NCBI GenBank assembly: GCA_025458085.1
Contig: JALOTC010000002.1
Coordinates: 1 to 51,022, forward strand
Source: Cypionkella sp.
Lineage (GTDB): Bacteria > Pseudomonadota > Alphaproteobacteria > Rhodobacterales > Rhodobacteraceae
Direction of reading: 5' to 3'
DNA length: 51,022 nt
Position 1 is the first letter of the stretch, and each line of letters starts with the position of its first letter. This document shows, piece by piece, positions 19,347-29,107 of the stretch. Made by a program: the position numbers and the translations under genes. The notes below the pieces were generated by a model. That model did not search any database and was not told the origin of the DNA. It saw only the letters and a list, made by a program, of their open reading frames with translations.

Positions 19347-20302
19347 CCGAAGCCGAAGAAGCCGCCCGCCACTGGGGCGCAAGCCTGACCCGGCCCCTGC
19401 GCCTGCGCGAAAACGAGGTTTATGAGATCGCCCTCGGCGGCACCCGCGCGGCGCTGCGCCTGCATCGCCCCGGCTACCAATCGGCAGAAGGCATCCGGTC
19501 CGAATTGTGGTGGTGCGCGGAATTGGCACGCGCCGGCCTGCCCGTGCCGCGCCCCGTGCCTCTGGCCGATGGTGCGCTGCTCGCGCAGCTTTCCACCGGG
19601 CGGCAGGCCTCTGTCGTCTCTTGGGTCGATGGCGCGCCTTTTGGCGAGGCAGGCGTGCCGCTTGCCGGGGGGGAGGCGGCGCTTTGCGCCCGCCACGCGG
19701 CCCTTGGCGAACTGGTCGCACGGATGCATCTGGCGACCGATGCGCTGACCCTGCCTGCCGATTTCACCCGGCCCTCGTGGGACCGTGACGGTCTGACGGG
19801 CGAAGCCCCTCATTGGGGCCGGTTCTGGGATCACCCTGCCCTGACCGAGGAAGAGCGCGCGGTCCTGACGGATGCCCGCAACTGGCTCCGCACCCGGTTG
19901 GCGGTGACGCAATCGCCCCTTGGCCTGATCCATGCGGATGTGCTGCGCGAAAACATCTTTGTCGGCGCGGATGGCGCGCTGTCGCTGATTGATTTCGATG
20001 ACAGCGGCTTTGGCTTTCGCTGGTTCGACCTTGGAACTGTTTTGTCGCAAGACCTGTATGAACCCGCCTATCCCCATCTGCGCGCGGCGCTGATCGAAGG
20101 CTATGCCCGCCATCTGCCCATCCGGGCCGAAGAGGTGGATGCCTTCACCCTTGCCCGCACGCTTGCCTCTGTCGGCTGGGCGATGACGCGCCTGGCCCAA
20201 GGCCACCCGGTTCATCGCAGCCATATCGACCGGGCGGTGATGATGGCGCGGCGCAGCCTTGGCGCGGCGGAATCGGTTGCCCTCGCCCCCTCTAGCCGAT
20301 AG
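19343..20302 (+). CDS. APH-fold phosphotransferase (hydroxylysine-kinase/homoserine-kinase-II-like)
   Basis: [45 protein letters not shown]...LGLIHADVLRENIFVGADGALSLIDFDDSGFGFRWFDLG (HxDxxxxN and DFD motifs). ATGA overlap with upstream gene. Confidence 0.85.
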   Translation: MTEAEEAARHWGASLTRPLRLRENEVYEIALGGTRAALRLHRPGYQSAEGIRSELWWCAELARAGLPVPRPVPLADGALLAQLSTGRQASVVSWVDGAPFGEAGVPLAGGEAALCARHAALGELVARMHLATDALTLPADFTRPSWDRDGLTGEAPHWGRFWDHPALTEEERAVLTDARNWLRTRLAVTQSPLGLIHADVLRENIFVGADGALSLIDFDDSGFGFRWFDLGTVLSQDLYEPAYPHLRAALIEGYARHLPIRAEEVDAFTLARTLASVGWAMTRLAQGHPVHRSHIDRAVMMARRSLGAAESVALAPSSR

Positions 20303-20307
20303 GAGCG

Positions 20308-20327
20308 CATCCGGTAACAGCCGGATG
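20308..20327 (+). other. Short hairpin between the kinase and the phosphate transporter
   Basis: CATCCGG-TAACAG-CCGGATG perfect 7-bp stem, no T-run. Confidence 0.35.
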
Positions 20328-20351
20328 ACGGCATCGTGACAGGCCGATGAC

Positions 20352-21830
20352 ATGACCGACCAGCCTCAAGGCCCGATCAACCAGTGGAAAACGCTGGACA
20401 AGGACCTGAACCGCTTCGCGCAACTGGAACAGGCCACGGCCTTTGTCGCGCAGCCCATGGTCGCCATCTCTGTCTCGATCCTTTTCATCCTCGTTAGCGC
20501 CCTTGGCGCGGTGGTCTTTGCAGGGGCCTCGTCCTCGACCATGATCATCGTCGTGGCGGCGGCCTTTGGCGGCTATATGGCGCTGAACATCGGCGCCAAT
20601 GATGTGGCCAACAATATGGGGCCAGCGGTCGGGGCCAATGCGCTGACCATGGGCGGCGCGCTGATCATCGCGGCCATCTTTGAGACGCTTGGCGCACTTG
20701 TCGCCGGGGGGGATGTGGTTTCCACCATTTCGGGCGGCATCGTGTCACCCCAATCGGTCGCAGACCCGGATACGTTCATCTGGGCCATGATGTCGGCGCT
20801 GATCGCAGCAGCCCTGTGGCTGAACCTTGCCACATGGCTTGGCGCGCCGGTGTCCACCACCCATTCCATCGTGGGGGGCGTGATGGGTGCAGGCATCGCG
20901 GCAGCAGGTTTTGGCGCAGTGAACTGGCCCACAATGGGCAATATCGCGGCAAGTTGGGTGATTTCGCCCATTCTTGGCGGTGTGATCGCCGCGCTGTTTC
21001 TGGCCTTCATCAAGGCTTATATCAACGATGTTCCCGACAAGATCGGCGCGGCCCGTCGTTGGGTGCCGGTGCTGATCGGTGTCATGGCTGGGTCCTTCGC
21101 GGCCTATCTGGCGGTCAAGGGCTTGAAGCGGCTGATCGACATCAGCCTTGGTCAGGCGCTTCTGGCGGGTCTGGTCATCGGCCTTGCCGCCACCTTCCTG
21201 ACCCGCCCGCTGATCCGCCGCCAGTCCGAGGGGATGGAGAACCGCAAGAAATCGCTCAAGGCGCTGTTTGCCCTCCCGCTGATCGCTTCGGCGGCGCTGT
21301 TGTCCTTTGCCCATGGCGCGAATGATGTGGCCAATGCCGTGGGGCCATTGGCCGCCATCGTCCATGCGGTGCAGGAGCACGAGGCAGGGTCCAGCGTGTC
21401 GATCCCCCTATGGGTCATGGCCATCGGGGCCATGGGGATTTCCTTTGGCCTGATCCTGTTTGGGCCAAAGCTGATCCGCTTGGTCGGGGCCGAGATCACC
21501 AAGCTTAATGCCATGCGCGCCTATTGCGTGGCTCTTTCTGCGGCGATCACCGTGATCGTCGCCTCTTGGCTGGGCCTGCCGGTCAGTTCCACCCACATCG
21601 CGGTTGGGGGCGTCTTTGGCGTGGGCTTCTACCGGGAATGGGATGCAGAGCGCAAAGCGCGCAAAAACGGGATCCAGAAGGGCAAGCCCGTCGCGCCCGA
21701 AGAACGTAGCCGCCGCAAACTGGTCCGCCGGACCCATGTGCTGACCATCGGCGCGGCTTGGGTCGTAACAGTACCCGCCACGGCTCTGCTTTCCGCGATC
21801 GTGTTTTTCGGTTTGCGCCTGATCGGCTAA
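20352..21830 (+). CDS. Inorganic phosphate transporter, PiT family
   Basis: GANDVANNMGPAVGANALTMGGALI...STTHSIVGGVMGAG...SFAHGANDVANAVGPLAAI...LPVSSTHIAVGGVFGVGF. Confidence 0.95.
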   Translation: MTDQPQGPINQWKTLDKDLNRFAQLEQATAFVAQPMVAISVSILFILVSALGAVVFAGASSSTMIIVVAAAFGGYMALNIGANDVANNMGPAVGANALTMGGALIIAAIFETLGALVAGGDVVSTISGGIVSPQSVADPDTFIWAMMSALIAAALWLNLATWLGAPVSTTHSIVGGVMGAGIAAAGFGAVNWPTMGNIAASWVISPILGGVIAALFLAFIKAYINDVPDKIGAARRWVPVLIGVMAGSFAAYLAVKGLKRLIDISLGQALLAGLVIGLAATFLTRPLIRRQSEGMENRKKSLKALFALPLIASAALLSFAHGANDVANAVGPLAAIVHAVQEHEAGSSVSIPLWVMAIGAMGISFGLILFGPKLIRLVGAEITKLNAMRAYCVALSAAITVIVASWLGLPVSSTHIAVGGVFGVGFYREWDAERKARKNGIQKGKPVAPEERSRRKLVRRTHVLTIGAAWVVTVPATALLSAIVFFGLRLIG

Positions 21831-21990
21831 TCCCCCCGAACAGGATTTTCATCCCGCTCTGACAGGCAGCTCGCGCCGTGGGGCAAGCAACTTCCGGTTT
21901 GCGGCCCGGCAAAAGGGTAAAGGCCCCCCCATGATCCCCCTGAGAATCCACCGCAACAGGCCATAGGCCCCGGAACAGACGCGGAAAGGA

Positions 21991-23088
21991 TCAGTGCAGC
22001 TCGCCCCGGCGGATGCCGTGCTTCTTCATCTTCTCGATCAACGTGGTGCGGCACAGACGCAGCGCCTCGGCCGCTTGGGTGACGCTACCGCCTCGCTGGT
22101 CCAGCGCAGCCTCAATCAGGGCCACTTCGATGTCGCGCAAGTAACCCCGCAGATCGACAGACCGCGCCTTCATCAGCGCTTCCTGCATCTGCCCTGGCTC
22201 GGGCATCGCGGCCATTTCGGGTGCCGGCATATCGCCCGCCTCCGCGGTCTCCTCATCCGGCATGCTCAGTTGCAGCAGATTGTCACGCACATGCCGCGCG
22301 CTGACGATCCGGCCGGGAAACAGCACGAAGGCGCGGGCCAGCACATTGCGCAACTCGCGCACATTACCCGCCCAAGGATGCGCTGCAAGCGCACGCAATG
22401 CAGAAGGGTCGAAATGCGGCGGTTCCAGCCCCGGAGCCTCGGCCATCCGGTCCGAAATCATCCGGGCAAGGATCAGCGGGATATCCACCGTCCGCTCGGC
22501 AAGGCTGGGAAGGGTCAGCGGAAAGACCGAAATGCGATAGAACAGGTCAGCCCGGAACAAGCCCCGGTCAACATGTGCCTCAAGGTTGCGGTGGGTCGCG
22601 GTGACAAGGCGGAAGTCCACCTCAATCGGACTACTGCCCCCCACGCGCTGCACCATCCGCGTCTCAAGCGCACGCAGAAGCTTGGCCTGAAGCGCAAGCG
22701 GCATATCCCCGATTTCGTCCAGAAACAGCGTGCCGCCGCGCGCCTGTTCGATCAGCCCCACGCGCTGCCGTTCGGCCCCGGTGAAGGCACCCTTTTCATG
22801 GCCGAAAAGCTCGGATTCCAACAATTCCGATGGGATCGCCGCGCAATTCACCGCGATCAGCGCCCCTTTGCGTGCCGAAGCTTTATGCACCGCTTCGGCC
22901 ACCAATTCCTTGCCCGAACCGGTTTCCCCCAGCACCATCACCGGTGTATCCGACGGGGCCACTGCGACGATCAGCTTCTTCAACCGCGCCATCGGAGCAG
23001 AGGCCCCGACAAGAAGCTGGTTCACCACGACGTCCCCGAAGGATTGCGAGGTGGCGGTGTGACGGGCAGGCAGCCAATGAGAAGACAT
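21991..23088 (-). CDS. Sigma-54-dependent activator without receiver domain (FleQ/FleT/FlbD-like flagellar regulator)
   Basis: [22 protein letters not shown] (Walker A), [30 protein letters not shown], Fis-type HTH C-terminus ([27 protein letters not shown]); adjacent to flagellar operon. Confidence 0.88.
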   Translation of the reverse strand: MSSHWLPARHTATSQSFGDVVVNQLLVGASAPMARLKKLIVAVAPSDTPVMVLGETGSGKELVAEAVHKASARKGALIAVNCAAIPSELLESELFGHEKGAFTGAERQRVGLIEQARGGTLFLDEIGDMPLALQAKLLRALETRMVQRVGGSSPIEVDFRLVTATHRNLEAHVDRGLFRADLFYRISVFPLTLPSLAERTVDIPLILARMISDRMAEAPGLEPPHFDPSALRALAAHPWAGNVRELRNVLARAFVLFPGRIVSARHVRDNLLQLSMPDEETAEAGDMPAPEMAAMPEPGQMQEALMKARSVDLRGYLRDIEVALIEAALDQRGGSVTQAAEALRLCRTTLIEKMKKHGIRRGELH

Positions 23089-23233
23089 GAATCACCAGGA
23101 ATGGAACGTTTTAGTCTGCTCACAATCTGTTGTTTACCCCTCTCCCATCAACGCCCAGTTCGGCTGGCAAATCGTAACGGAGGGATAAGAAACCATTCCT
23201 TGGCGCCAAAAGGGATACGCCGGGGCACATCCC

Positions 23234-24007
23234 TCAATCCGGAAGGATAGATGAAACCTCTCCGGCAAGACTTACACGCGCCGCCTCCAGCGCCTCCCAA
23301 CGACGGCGCAATCTGGGAGAAACCTCTTCGGATTGATACAGTCTCACATCGGCCGCAGCCACAGGCACAGCGGCGCGCGCGCTTTCCGCGGCGGCCATGA
23401 TCAAGGCCTCGATCGACTGATCTGGCGCAAGATCGACCAAAGGCCCGCCTGCTCCCTCCAGAAAACCGACAGGCGCCTGTGCATCCGCCAACAAAGCAGG
23501 GGCTTCGGATCCTTGACCCATCGCCGCCTCCACCTTTTGCGCATAGGCGGCACCGCGTGTCGGATCGGCAGAGTGATAATGCTGGATCGCCTTCTCCCAC
23601 GATCCCAACCGCTTTTGCAGCTCCAACAGGAACAGCGCCGCATATCGCGTGTTTTGCACGGGGTCGATCATATCGGCAGACGAGGCAAAACCTGCACTGT
23701 GCCAGCGATGGTTCAACTGCATGCAGCCCACATCAATATTGGTGACCCCGCGCGCCAAGGCCTCGGTCAAGGCGGCCAAAGCCTCATCGCGGCTGTCGAA
23801 ATGGCTGCCCTTCCCGCCCTCGTTCAACGTCCAGGGCCAGGGCGCGCCATTCCGCCCGGTCTCCACCAACGAAATCGCGGCCATCACTCCGGGCGGCACG
23901 CCAAGGCGCGCGCCTTCCGCTTCGGCCAGATCGGCACAAGAGGGCGCCGCCCAGACCGGCTGGGACAGCAGCACAAGACAAATGGCAAGACGAGGCAAGA
24001 GGGACAT
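23234..24007 (-). CDS. Lytic transglycosylase SLT-domain protein, candidate flagellar muramidase (SltF-like)
   Basis: Signal peptide; GVPPGVMAAISLVETGRNGAPWPWTLNEGG...TNIDVGCMQLNHRWH...YAALFLLELQKRLGSWEKAIQHYHSADP; downstream of flgL. Confidence 0.85.
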   Translation of the reverse strand: MSLLPRLAICLVLLSQPVWAAPSCADLAEAEGARLGVPPGVMAAISLVETGRNGAPWPWTLNEGGKGSHFDSRDEALAALTEALARGVTNIDVGCMQLNHRWHSAGFASSADMIDPVQNTRYAALFLLELQKRLGSWEKAIQHYHSADPTRGAAYAQKVEAAMGQGSEAPALLADAQAPVGFLEGAGGPLVDLAPDQSIEALIMAAAESARAAVPVAAADVRLYQSEEVSPRLRRRWEALEAARVSLAGEVSSILPD

Positions 24008-24036
24008 GATCGCCCAGATGCAAGCCGCGGGCCAGA

Positions 24037-25278
24037 TCAGCGGAGATAATCGAACAGACCACGCCCGGTGATCCGGACAAAGCTTTGCTGCGCAGCTTCC
24101 TGCGTCATCAACAAGGTCTGCAACCGCGTCACCGCGGCAGCAATGTCCAAGTCCTCCAGCCCGCTTCTGGCCTGTTCCAGCGCCAGCTTGCGGTTTTCCA
24201 ACACTTCGGCCTGTCGGTCTGTAACGCGCCCTAGCGCGCCGATCTCGGCCCGTGCCGCGACAAGCGTCTGCACCCCTTCCTCGGCCATGGCGACCAAGGC
24301 GGTGACCCCCAAAGCCGCAGGTTTGAGCACAAGAGCGAGTCCAGCCTCCCCGCCCTCTTGCCCGATCAGGCGCGCCACCGGTCGATCCCGAAAGGGAATG
24401 GTCGCAGCCTCTGACAGGTCTATCCGTCCAGAGGCAGACAACAGAATTCCCTTGCCGTCGGCTGCAATTGCGGCCTGCACGCCGGTCTGGCTGCTGGCTG
24501 CATTGATCGCCTCCACCAACGGTGCGGGTGCATCCGCGACCAGTGACTGTCGAATTTCCGTTACGCCCAAAGGCCCGGAGAGCTGGAAGGAAACCTCTGT
24601 CTCTGTCCGCTCCAAGTTCAGCGAAAGGACTGCGCTTCCCTCTGCCGTCACACGTTCCGATGTGCCGTCCATGGGGGGCGACAAGGCTGCAATCACCTTG
24701 TCTACCGCTGCGAAAAGCCCTCCGGCAGAAGTCCCGAAAACCGATGCGCCATTCACTGTGGTGGGCACAGTCAGTGTCTCTGACAAGGCAAGCGCAGGGC
24801 GCCCCGCATCCCCCGTAAAGCGGATACCCTCGCGGCCATCCACAAAGGGCGTCTCACCCGAAAACCCTGAAAAGAGAGGCTGGCCAAGCGCATCGCGACT
24901 GTTGGCCGCAACAAGCAAAGCCTCACGCAGCTTCACCGCTTGGGTCCGCAACGCGGCAGCACTTTCAACCGAATTGGCCCCACTTGCCGATTGCAGCGCA
25001 ATCTCTTTCAACTGTCGCGACATCCCAGCCACATCGGCCAGAACATTGTCCACAACCGCCAGCCGGTCGCCGACTGCCGTTGTATTTGCGGCAAACCGCG
25101 CGGTGCGCTCTTCCATCTCGGCCGTGGCCGAAAGCCGAAGCGCCCGCATCGGATCGGCCGAAGGGGCAGGGTCATTCTGACCCGCCGCGATCCGGCCCTG
25201 AAGATCGGCCACCTGCGTTTGCAGGCGTTGGAAGCCTTCGGTTGACAGGCGGGTGAACAGAGATGTGCCGATGGTCAT
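24037..25278 (-). CDS. flgL: Flagellar hook-associated protein 3 FlgL
   Basis: MTIGTSLFTRLSTEGFQRLQTQVADLQGRIAAGQND...; flagellin-like N- and C-termini. Confidence 0.88.
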   Translation of the reverse strand: MTIGTSLFTRLSTEGFQRLQTQVADLQGRIAAGQNDPAPSADPMRALRLSATAEMEERTARFAANTTAVGDRLAVVDNVLADVAGMSRQLKEIALQSASGANSVESAAALRTQAVKLREALLVAANSRDALGQPLFSGFSGETPFVDGREGIRFTGDAGRPALALSETLTVPTTVNGASVFGTSAGGLFAAVDKVIAALSPPMDGTSERVTAEGSAVLSLNLERTETEVSFQLSGPLGVTEIRQSLVADAPAPLVEAINAASSQTGVQAAIAADGKGILLSASGRIDLSEAATIPFRDRPVARLIGQEGGEAGLALVLKPAALGVTALVAMAEEGVQTLVAARAEIGALGRVTDRQAEVLENRKLALEQARSGLEDLDIAAAVTRLQTLLMTQEAAQQSFVRITGRGLFDYLR

Positions 25279-25286
25279 GTGCGCCC

Positions 25287-28200
25287 TCACACAGCGTTCA
25301 GAATGGTATCAAACAATTGCCGGGCAATCGCCAAAGCCTGGGCCGAAGCCTGATAGGCCTGCTGCAACTCCACCAGCCGCGCGGCTTCGGCATCCAGATC
25401 CACCGCCCCCACGGCAGCCATCTTGCGTTCCAGCGTTTCTTGCGCCGCGCCCAGCGCCCCTTGCCGCTGCACCGCTGCCTTCTGCCGCGCGCCATGATCC
25501 GTGGTCAGTTCGGCAAGGATACGGGCAAAACCGCCCTTGCCACCGGCCGGGTCGGCGCTGGCCAGCGCGGTCATCTTGTCCAGAACGCGTCCATCGCCCT
25601 CGGGGCGCAGGTTCGGCTGCAACAGAAACCCGTCCCCCGTGGCCGGCGTGCCGGAAAGGGTGATGCGATAGCCCCCCAGCACAGCCTGCCCCGCCGCATC
25701 CAAGCTGCCCTCGGCAATGGCATGGCCGGTCACGCTGTCGATCAGCGCGACAGACCGGGTTTGCGCATCCGTCACGCGCAATTCGGTCGGTCGCGGCACC
25801 GGTGGCGCTGCGGTCCCGATCTGCCCCGCCAGCGTCAGCGCCCCGCCGCCACCCGCCATGACAACGATCAAATCCTCGGGCGGCAGATTGGTCAGGCGCA
25901 GCCTTTCCCCCGCCGTCGCGCGGGCGGTCACGGAAATGGCGGGCGGCTCTGCCCCCGCGCTGGAAAGGAGCAGTCGCCCCCCCTCCACCCGTGCGGTCAC
26001 CCCAGAGGCGGCAAAGCCCGGATCAGCCTCCAAGGCCGCGCGCAGGGCCAGCGCCACCGCTTCGGGCGTCGTCCCGCCCGAATGACTGACCGTGATCCCA
26101 TTCACCTGCAGGTCAAAGGTAAGACCGGGGGCCGTGGCCAAAAGGCCAGAGCCAGAGGTCATCGCCCCATCCCAGACAGGGTCGGCGGCAAAGGTCAGGC
26201 TGCGGCCAAAGCCCGCTTCCGTGACCTCCACACGCACCATCCCCCCCGCCTCCGCATCAGGGGCAGAGTTTTGGGCCAGACCAGCATAAACCGCTGTGAA
26301 CGGCCCCGTCGCGCTCAGTCGCACCTCACCCGTCACCCGCGCCTCGGTGATGGCGCCGCCCAAGGCAATGTCAGGCGCACGCGCCGCCCCGACCCCATCC
26401 GCGGGGGTCAGCGTCAAGGTGGTCCCCGCGCCATGAGTCACGCCCGAAAGGTGGATATCCTCACCCTCGGCCTGCCGCAAAAGCACGCGGGCCCCATCGG
26501 GCGAAAGCTCTGCTGCGATACCCGTGGCGCCGGCTGCTGCATTGATCGCGCGGGTCAGCGCCGAAAGATCACCCGCCACCACATCGGCGCGGATCGTCAC
26601 CGGCGCCACATTCCGCCCCGCCAGATCAAACCGCAGCGCACCATCCGCGATGCCAGACAGAACCGCGACCGCCTCGGCATCCGCCACAAGCCCCGGCAAG
26701 GCACCCGTCACCGCCGCAGCCGCCCGCGCGGCGGATGCCCCCTCTGGCAGGGAAACCGCCGCCGAAAGGGGGCCAGAGGTTAGCGCAACATTGCCCGCCG
26801 CAAGCCCCGTGGGGCGCAGAACCAAGGCCTCCGCCCCCGGCGCGACCTGCCGGGTCACCTCAACCCCGCGATAACCGGTGCCCGAGGTCGGCATCAGATG
26901 ATCCGCCACATATCGCGCACCGGGGGCGAAGCCATTCGCCTCGGTCAAAAGCTGCGCCGCCTGTGCCGGTGCCAGCGCAGGCCCCGCGATCTGGCGACCA
27001 TCACGGGTAAAGACCTGAAGGCCAGAGGCGGCAGGCAGCGCCGCCGTGCGCAGGCCCTCGGTCACGCCACCCGGCAGCACCAGACGGGCCGAGGTGAAAT
27101 CTCCCTCTGCCAGCGCAATCCCCACCTGCCCCGAGAGCCCCACGGCGCGCAGGCCCAGCGCTGCCATCGCCTCGCCCGTATCTGCCGGGATCGTCCCGCC
27201 ATTCAGCGCGGTCACCAGCCCCGGCACATCCAGCCCCGGCGGAAAGGTAAAGCTTAGCACCCGCCCCGGCAGGCCAAGCTCCAGCCTCCCGCCGCCGGCC
27301 AGTGCGGCATCGGCCACCGAAAAATCCGCCGCCGCCTGCCGCCCAAGGCTTGCCAGATCAAGCGAGGCCGTCCCCGCAGGCACAACCCCCACCACGCCGG
27401 GTTGAAGCAAGGCCACCGGCCCCCCCATGCCCAGCGCCGCCGACAAAAGCGGCGGGCCGTCGGTCACCACCGGCAACGGGTCGAACATCGCCGCCGCCGT
27501 TCCCCGGTTCCCCGCAGCCGGGGCCGAAATCGTGGGGCTCGCCGCCGCCAATCGGCGCGGATCGGCCAGAACAAAGGCCATATCCGCAGCCCTGCCCATG
27601 CGCGGGGAGAAAGTGAAACTGTCCCCATCCAGCGCGCGGCCATCCATGCGGATCGTCACGCCCTCCAACGTCAGCGCAGGCGCACCCGTGGCCAGCACCG
27701 CACCACCCATGTCGCGCGCCGTCCAAAGTTGGGTCGCCCCGTCAAAGGTCATCCGCACGGGCGCAGTCAGACCCGTGCCAGACAGGCTGACACCGGCATT
27801 GCCCCGGTTTGTCTGCCCGGCCGCCACATCAATCCCCGACAGGCGGAACAGAACCCCACCCGCCTGCCCATCCAGATCAATCCCCGTGGCATGGGTCTCG
27901 TTCATATTCGCGGCAAAACGGCGGGCCAGCGCGTCCAGATCCTCGCCCGCCTCCCGCAACAGGGCCAGTGCCGCGGCCTGCCCCGCGATGCTGCCCCCGG
28001 TCAGCACCACGCTGTCAACCGTTGCGCCGTCCTTGCTGACCTGAAGGCTTAGGGGCGAAGCCGCCCCCACCGCCACCCGCGCGGGCGAGGCACGGTCCAA
28101 AAGCGCAAGACCCCCCGGCCCCGGCCCAAGCCGCACCTCGGCGACACCATCGGGATCGAGCGTCACATTCACCTCGATCCGCTGGGCGAGTTCGGCCAGC

Positions 28201-28817
28201 TTTGCATCGCGCTGGTCATGCAGCGGATTCACCGCGCCGGGCGTGCCCCGCACACCGATCATCTGCCGGTTCAGCGCATGCAGGTCCTGCAAAAGCGACG
28301 ATACCTCCCCTGCCATCAACCGCGTCCGATCCAGCGCCTCGCCCCCAAGCGCCGAAATCCCCCGCGCTGCATCGGAAAACGCCCCCGCCAGCGCCCCGCC
28401 CATGGCCATGGCCACCCGGCGCAGCCCGGTATCCGCAGGCTGGGCCGACAACGCGGTCAGCGCGCCAAAGAATTCGCCCATCCCCTTGTCGATGCCCGCC
28501 TTTCCCGCCATCAGCGCGGCTTCCAGCGCGGCCCCGGCCTCCACCCGCACATCCGCCGCCGCCACCGCACTTTGCGCCGCACGCAAGCGGTCCGCCGTCA
28601 GCCCGTCAAAGGCGCGGCGGATATCGGTAACCAATACGCCTTGGCCCAAGGTCGCCCCAGATGTTGGCGTCATCGCCGCCCCGGTCAGCGCGCTCATCGA
28701 TACATCACGGCGCAGATAGCCTTCGGTATTCACATTGGCCACGTTTTCGGCGGTCACCGAAAGCGCAGTCCGATAGGCCAGAATTCCGCTGCGTGCGATG
28801 TCGATGATCGACGACAT
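25287..28817 (-). CDS. flgK: Flagellar hook-associated protein 1 FlgK, unusually long (1176 aa)
   Basis: MSSIIDIARSGILAYRTALSVTAENVANVNTEGYLRRDVSMS...; C-terminus EAARLVELQQAYQASAQALAIARQLFDTILNAV. Confidence 0.92.
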   Translation of the reverse strand: MSSIIDIARSGILAYRTALSVTAENVANVNTEGYLRRDVSMSALTGAAMTPTSGATLGQGVLVTDIRRAFDGLTADRLRAAQSAVAAADVRVEAGAALEAALMAGKAGIDKGMGEFFGALTALSAQPADTGLRRVAMAMGGALAGAFSDAARGISALGGEALDRTRLMAGEVSSLLQDLHALNRQMIGVRGTPGAVNPLHDQRDAKLAELAQRIEVNVTLDPDGVAEVRLGPGPGGLALLDRASPARVAVGAASPLSLQVSKDGATVDSVVLTGGSIAGQAAALALLREAGEDLDALARRFAANMNETHATGIDLDGQAGGVLFRLSGIDVAAGQTNRGNAGVSLSGTGLTAPVRMTFDGATQLWTARDMGGAVLATGAPALTLEGVTIRMDGRALDGDSFTFSPRMGRAADMAFVLADPRRLAAASPTISAPAAGNRGTAAAMFDPLPVVTDGPPLLSAALGMGGPVALLQPGVVGVVPAGTASLDLASLGRQAAADFSVADAALAGGGRLELGLPGRVLSFTFPPGLDVPGLVTALNGGTIPADTGEAMAALGLRAVGLSGQVGIALAEGDFTSARLVLPGGVTEGLRTAALPAASGLQVFTRDGRQIAGPALAPAQAAQLLTEANGFAPGARYVADHLMPTSGTGYRGVEVTRQVAPGAEALVLRPTGLAAGNVALTSGPLSAAVSLPEGASAARAAAAVTGALPGLVADAEAVAVLSGIADGALRFDLAGRNVAPVTIRADVVAGDLSALTRAINAAAGATGIAAELSPDGARVLLRQAEGEDIHLSGVTHGAGTTLTLTPADGVGAARAPDIALGGAITEARVTGEVRLSATGPFTAVYAGLAQNSAPDAEAGGMVRVEVTEAGFGRSLTFAADPVWDGAMTSGSGLLATAPGLTFDLQVNGITVSHSGGTTPEAVALALRAALEADPGFAASGVTARVEGGRLLLSSAGAEPPAISVTARATAGERLRLTNLPPEDLIVVMAGGGGALTLAGQIGTAAPPVPRPTELRVTDAQTRSVALIDSVTGHAIAEGSLDAAGQAVLGGYRITLSGTPATGDGFLLQPNLRPEGDGRVLDKMTALASADPAGGKGGFARILAELTTDHGARQKAAVQRQGALGAAQETLERKMAAVGAVDLDAEAARLVELQQAYQASAQALAIARQLFDTILNAV

Positions 28818-28821
28818 GACC

Positions 28822-29106
28822 CTAGCCCTTCACATCCAAAATCGGCTTGAACTGGCGTTCCACCGCATCGGCGATGCCAAAGCCGCTGCGCCCTGCGGCC
28901 AGCCGTGTCACTTCCGCATCAAACATCTCGCGCGTGCGGTCCACGGCGGAACCGCCCATCAGATCATCGCCCAGCGTTGTCTGCCGCGCGGCCTTCAAAA
29001 AGGTCGAAAGGAAAATCGCCTCGAACCCTTCCGCTGCCTTGCGCAGGTCTTGCGCCTGCCGCTCAGGCGAAGGGGTCAGGGGCATGGGCGTGGGGCCGAT
29101 CTTCAT
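28822..29106 (-). CDS. flgJ: Rod-binding protein FlgJ (rod-capping domain only)
   Basis: 94 aa: DLRKAAEGFEAIFLSTFLKAARQTTLGDDLMGGSAVDRTREMFDAEVTRLAAGRSGFGIADAVERQ. Confidence 0.85.
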   Translation of the reverse strand: MKIGPTPMPLTPSPERQAQDLRKAAEGFEAIFLSTFLKAARQTTLGDDLMGGSAVDRTREMFDAEVTRLAAGRSGFGIADAVERQFKPILDVKG

Positions 29107-29107
29107 C

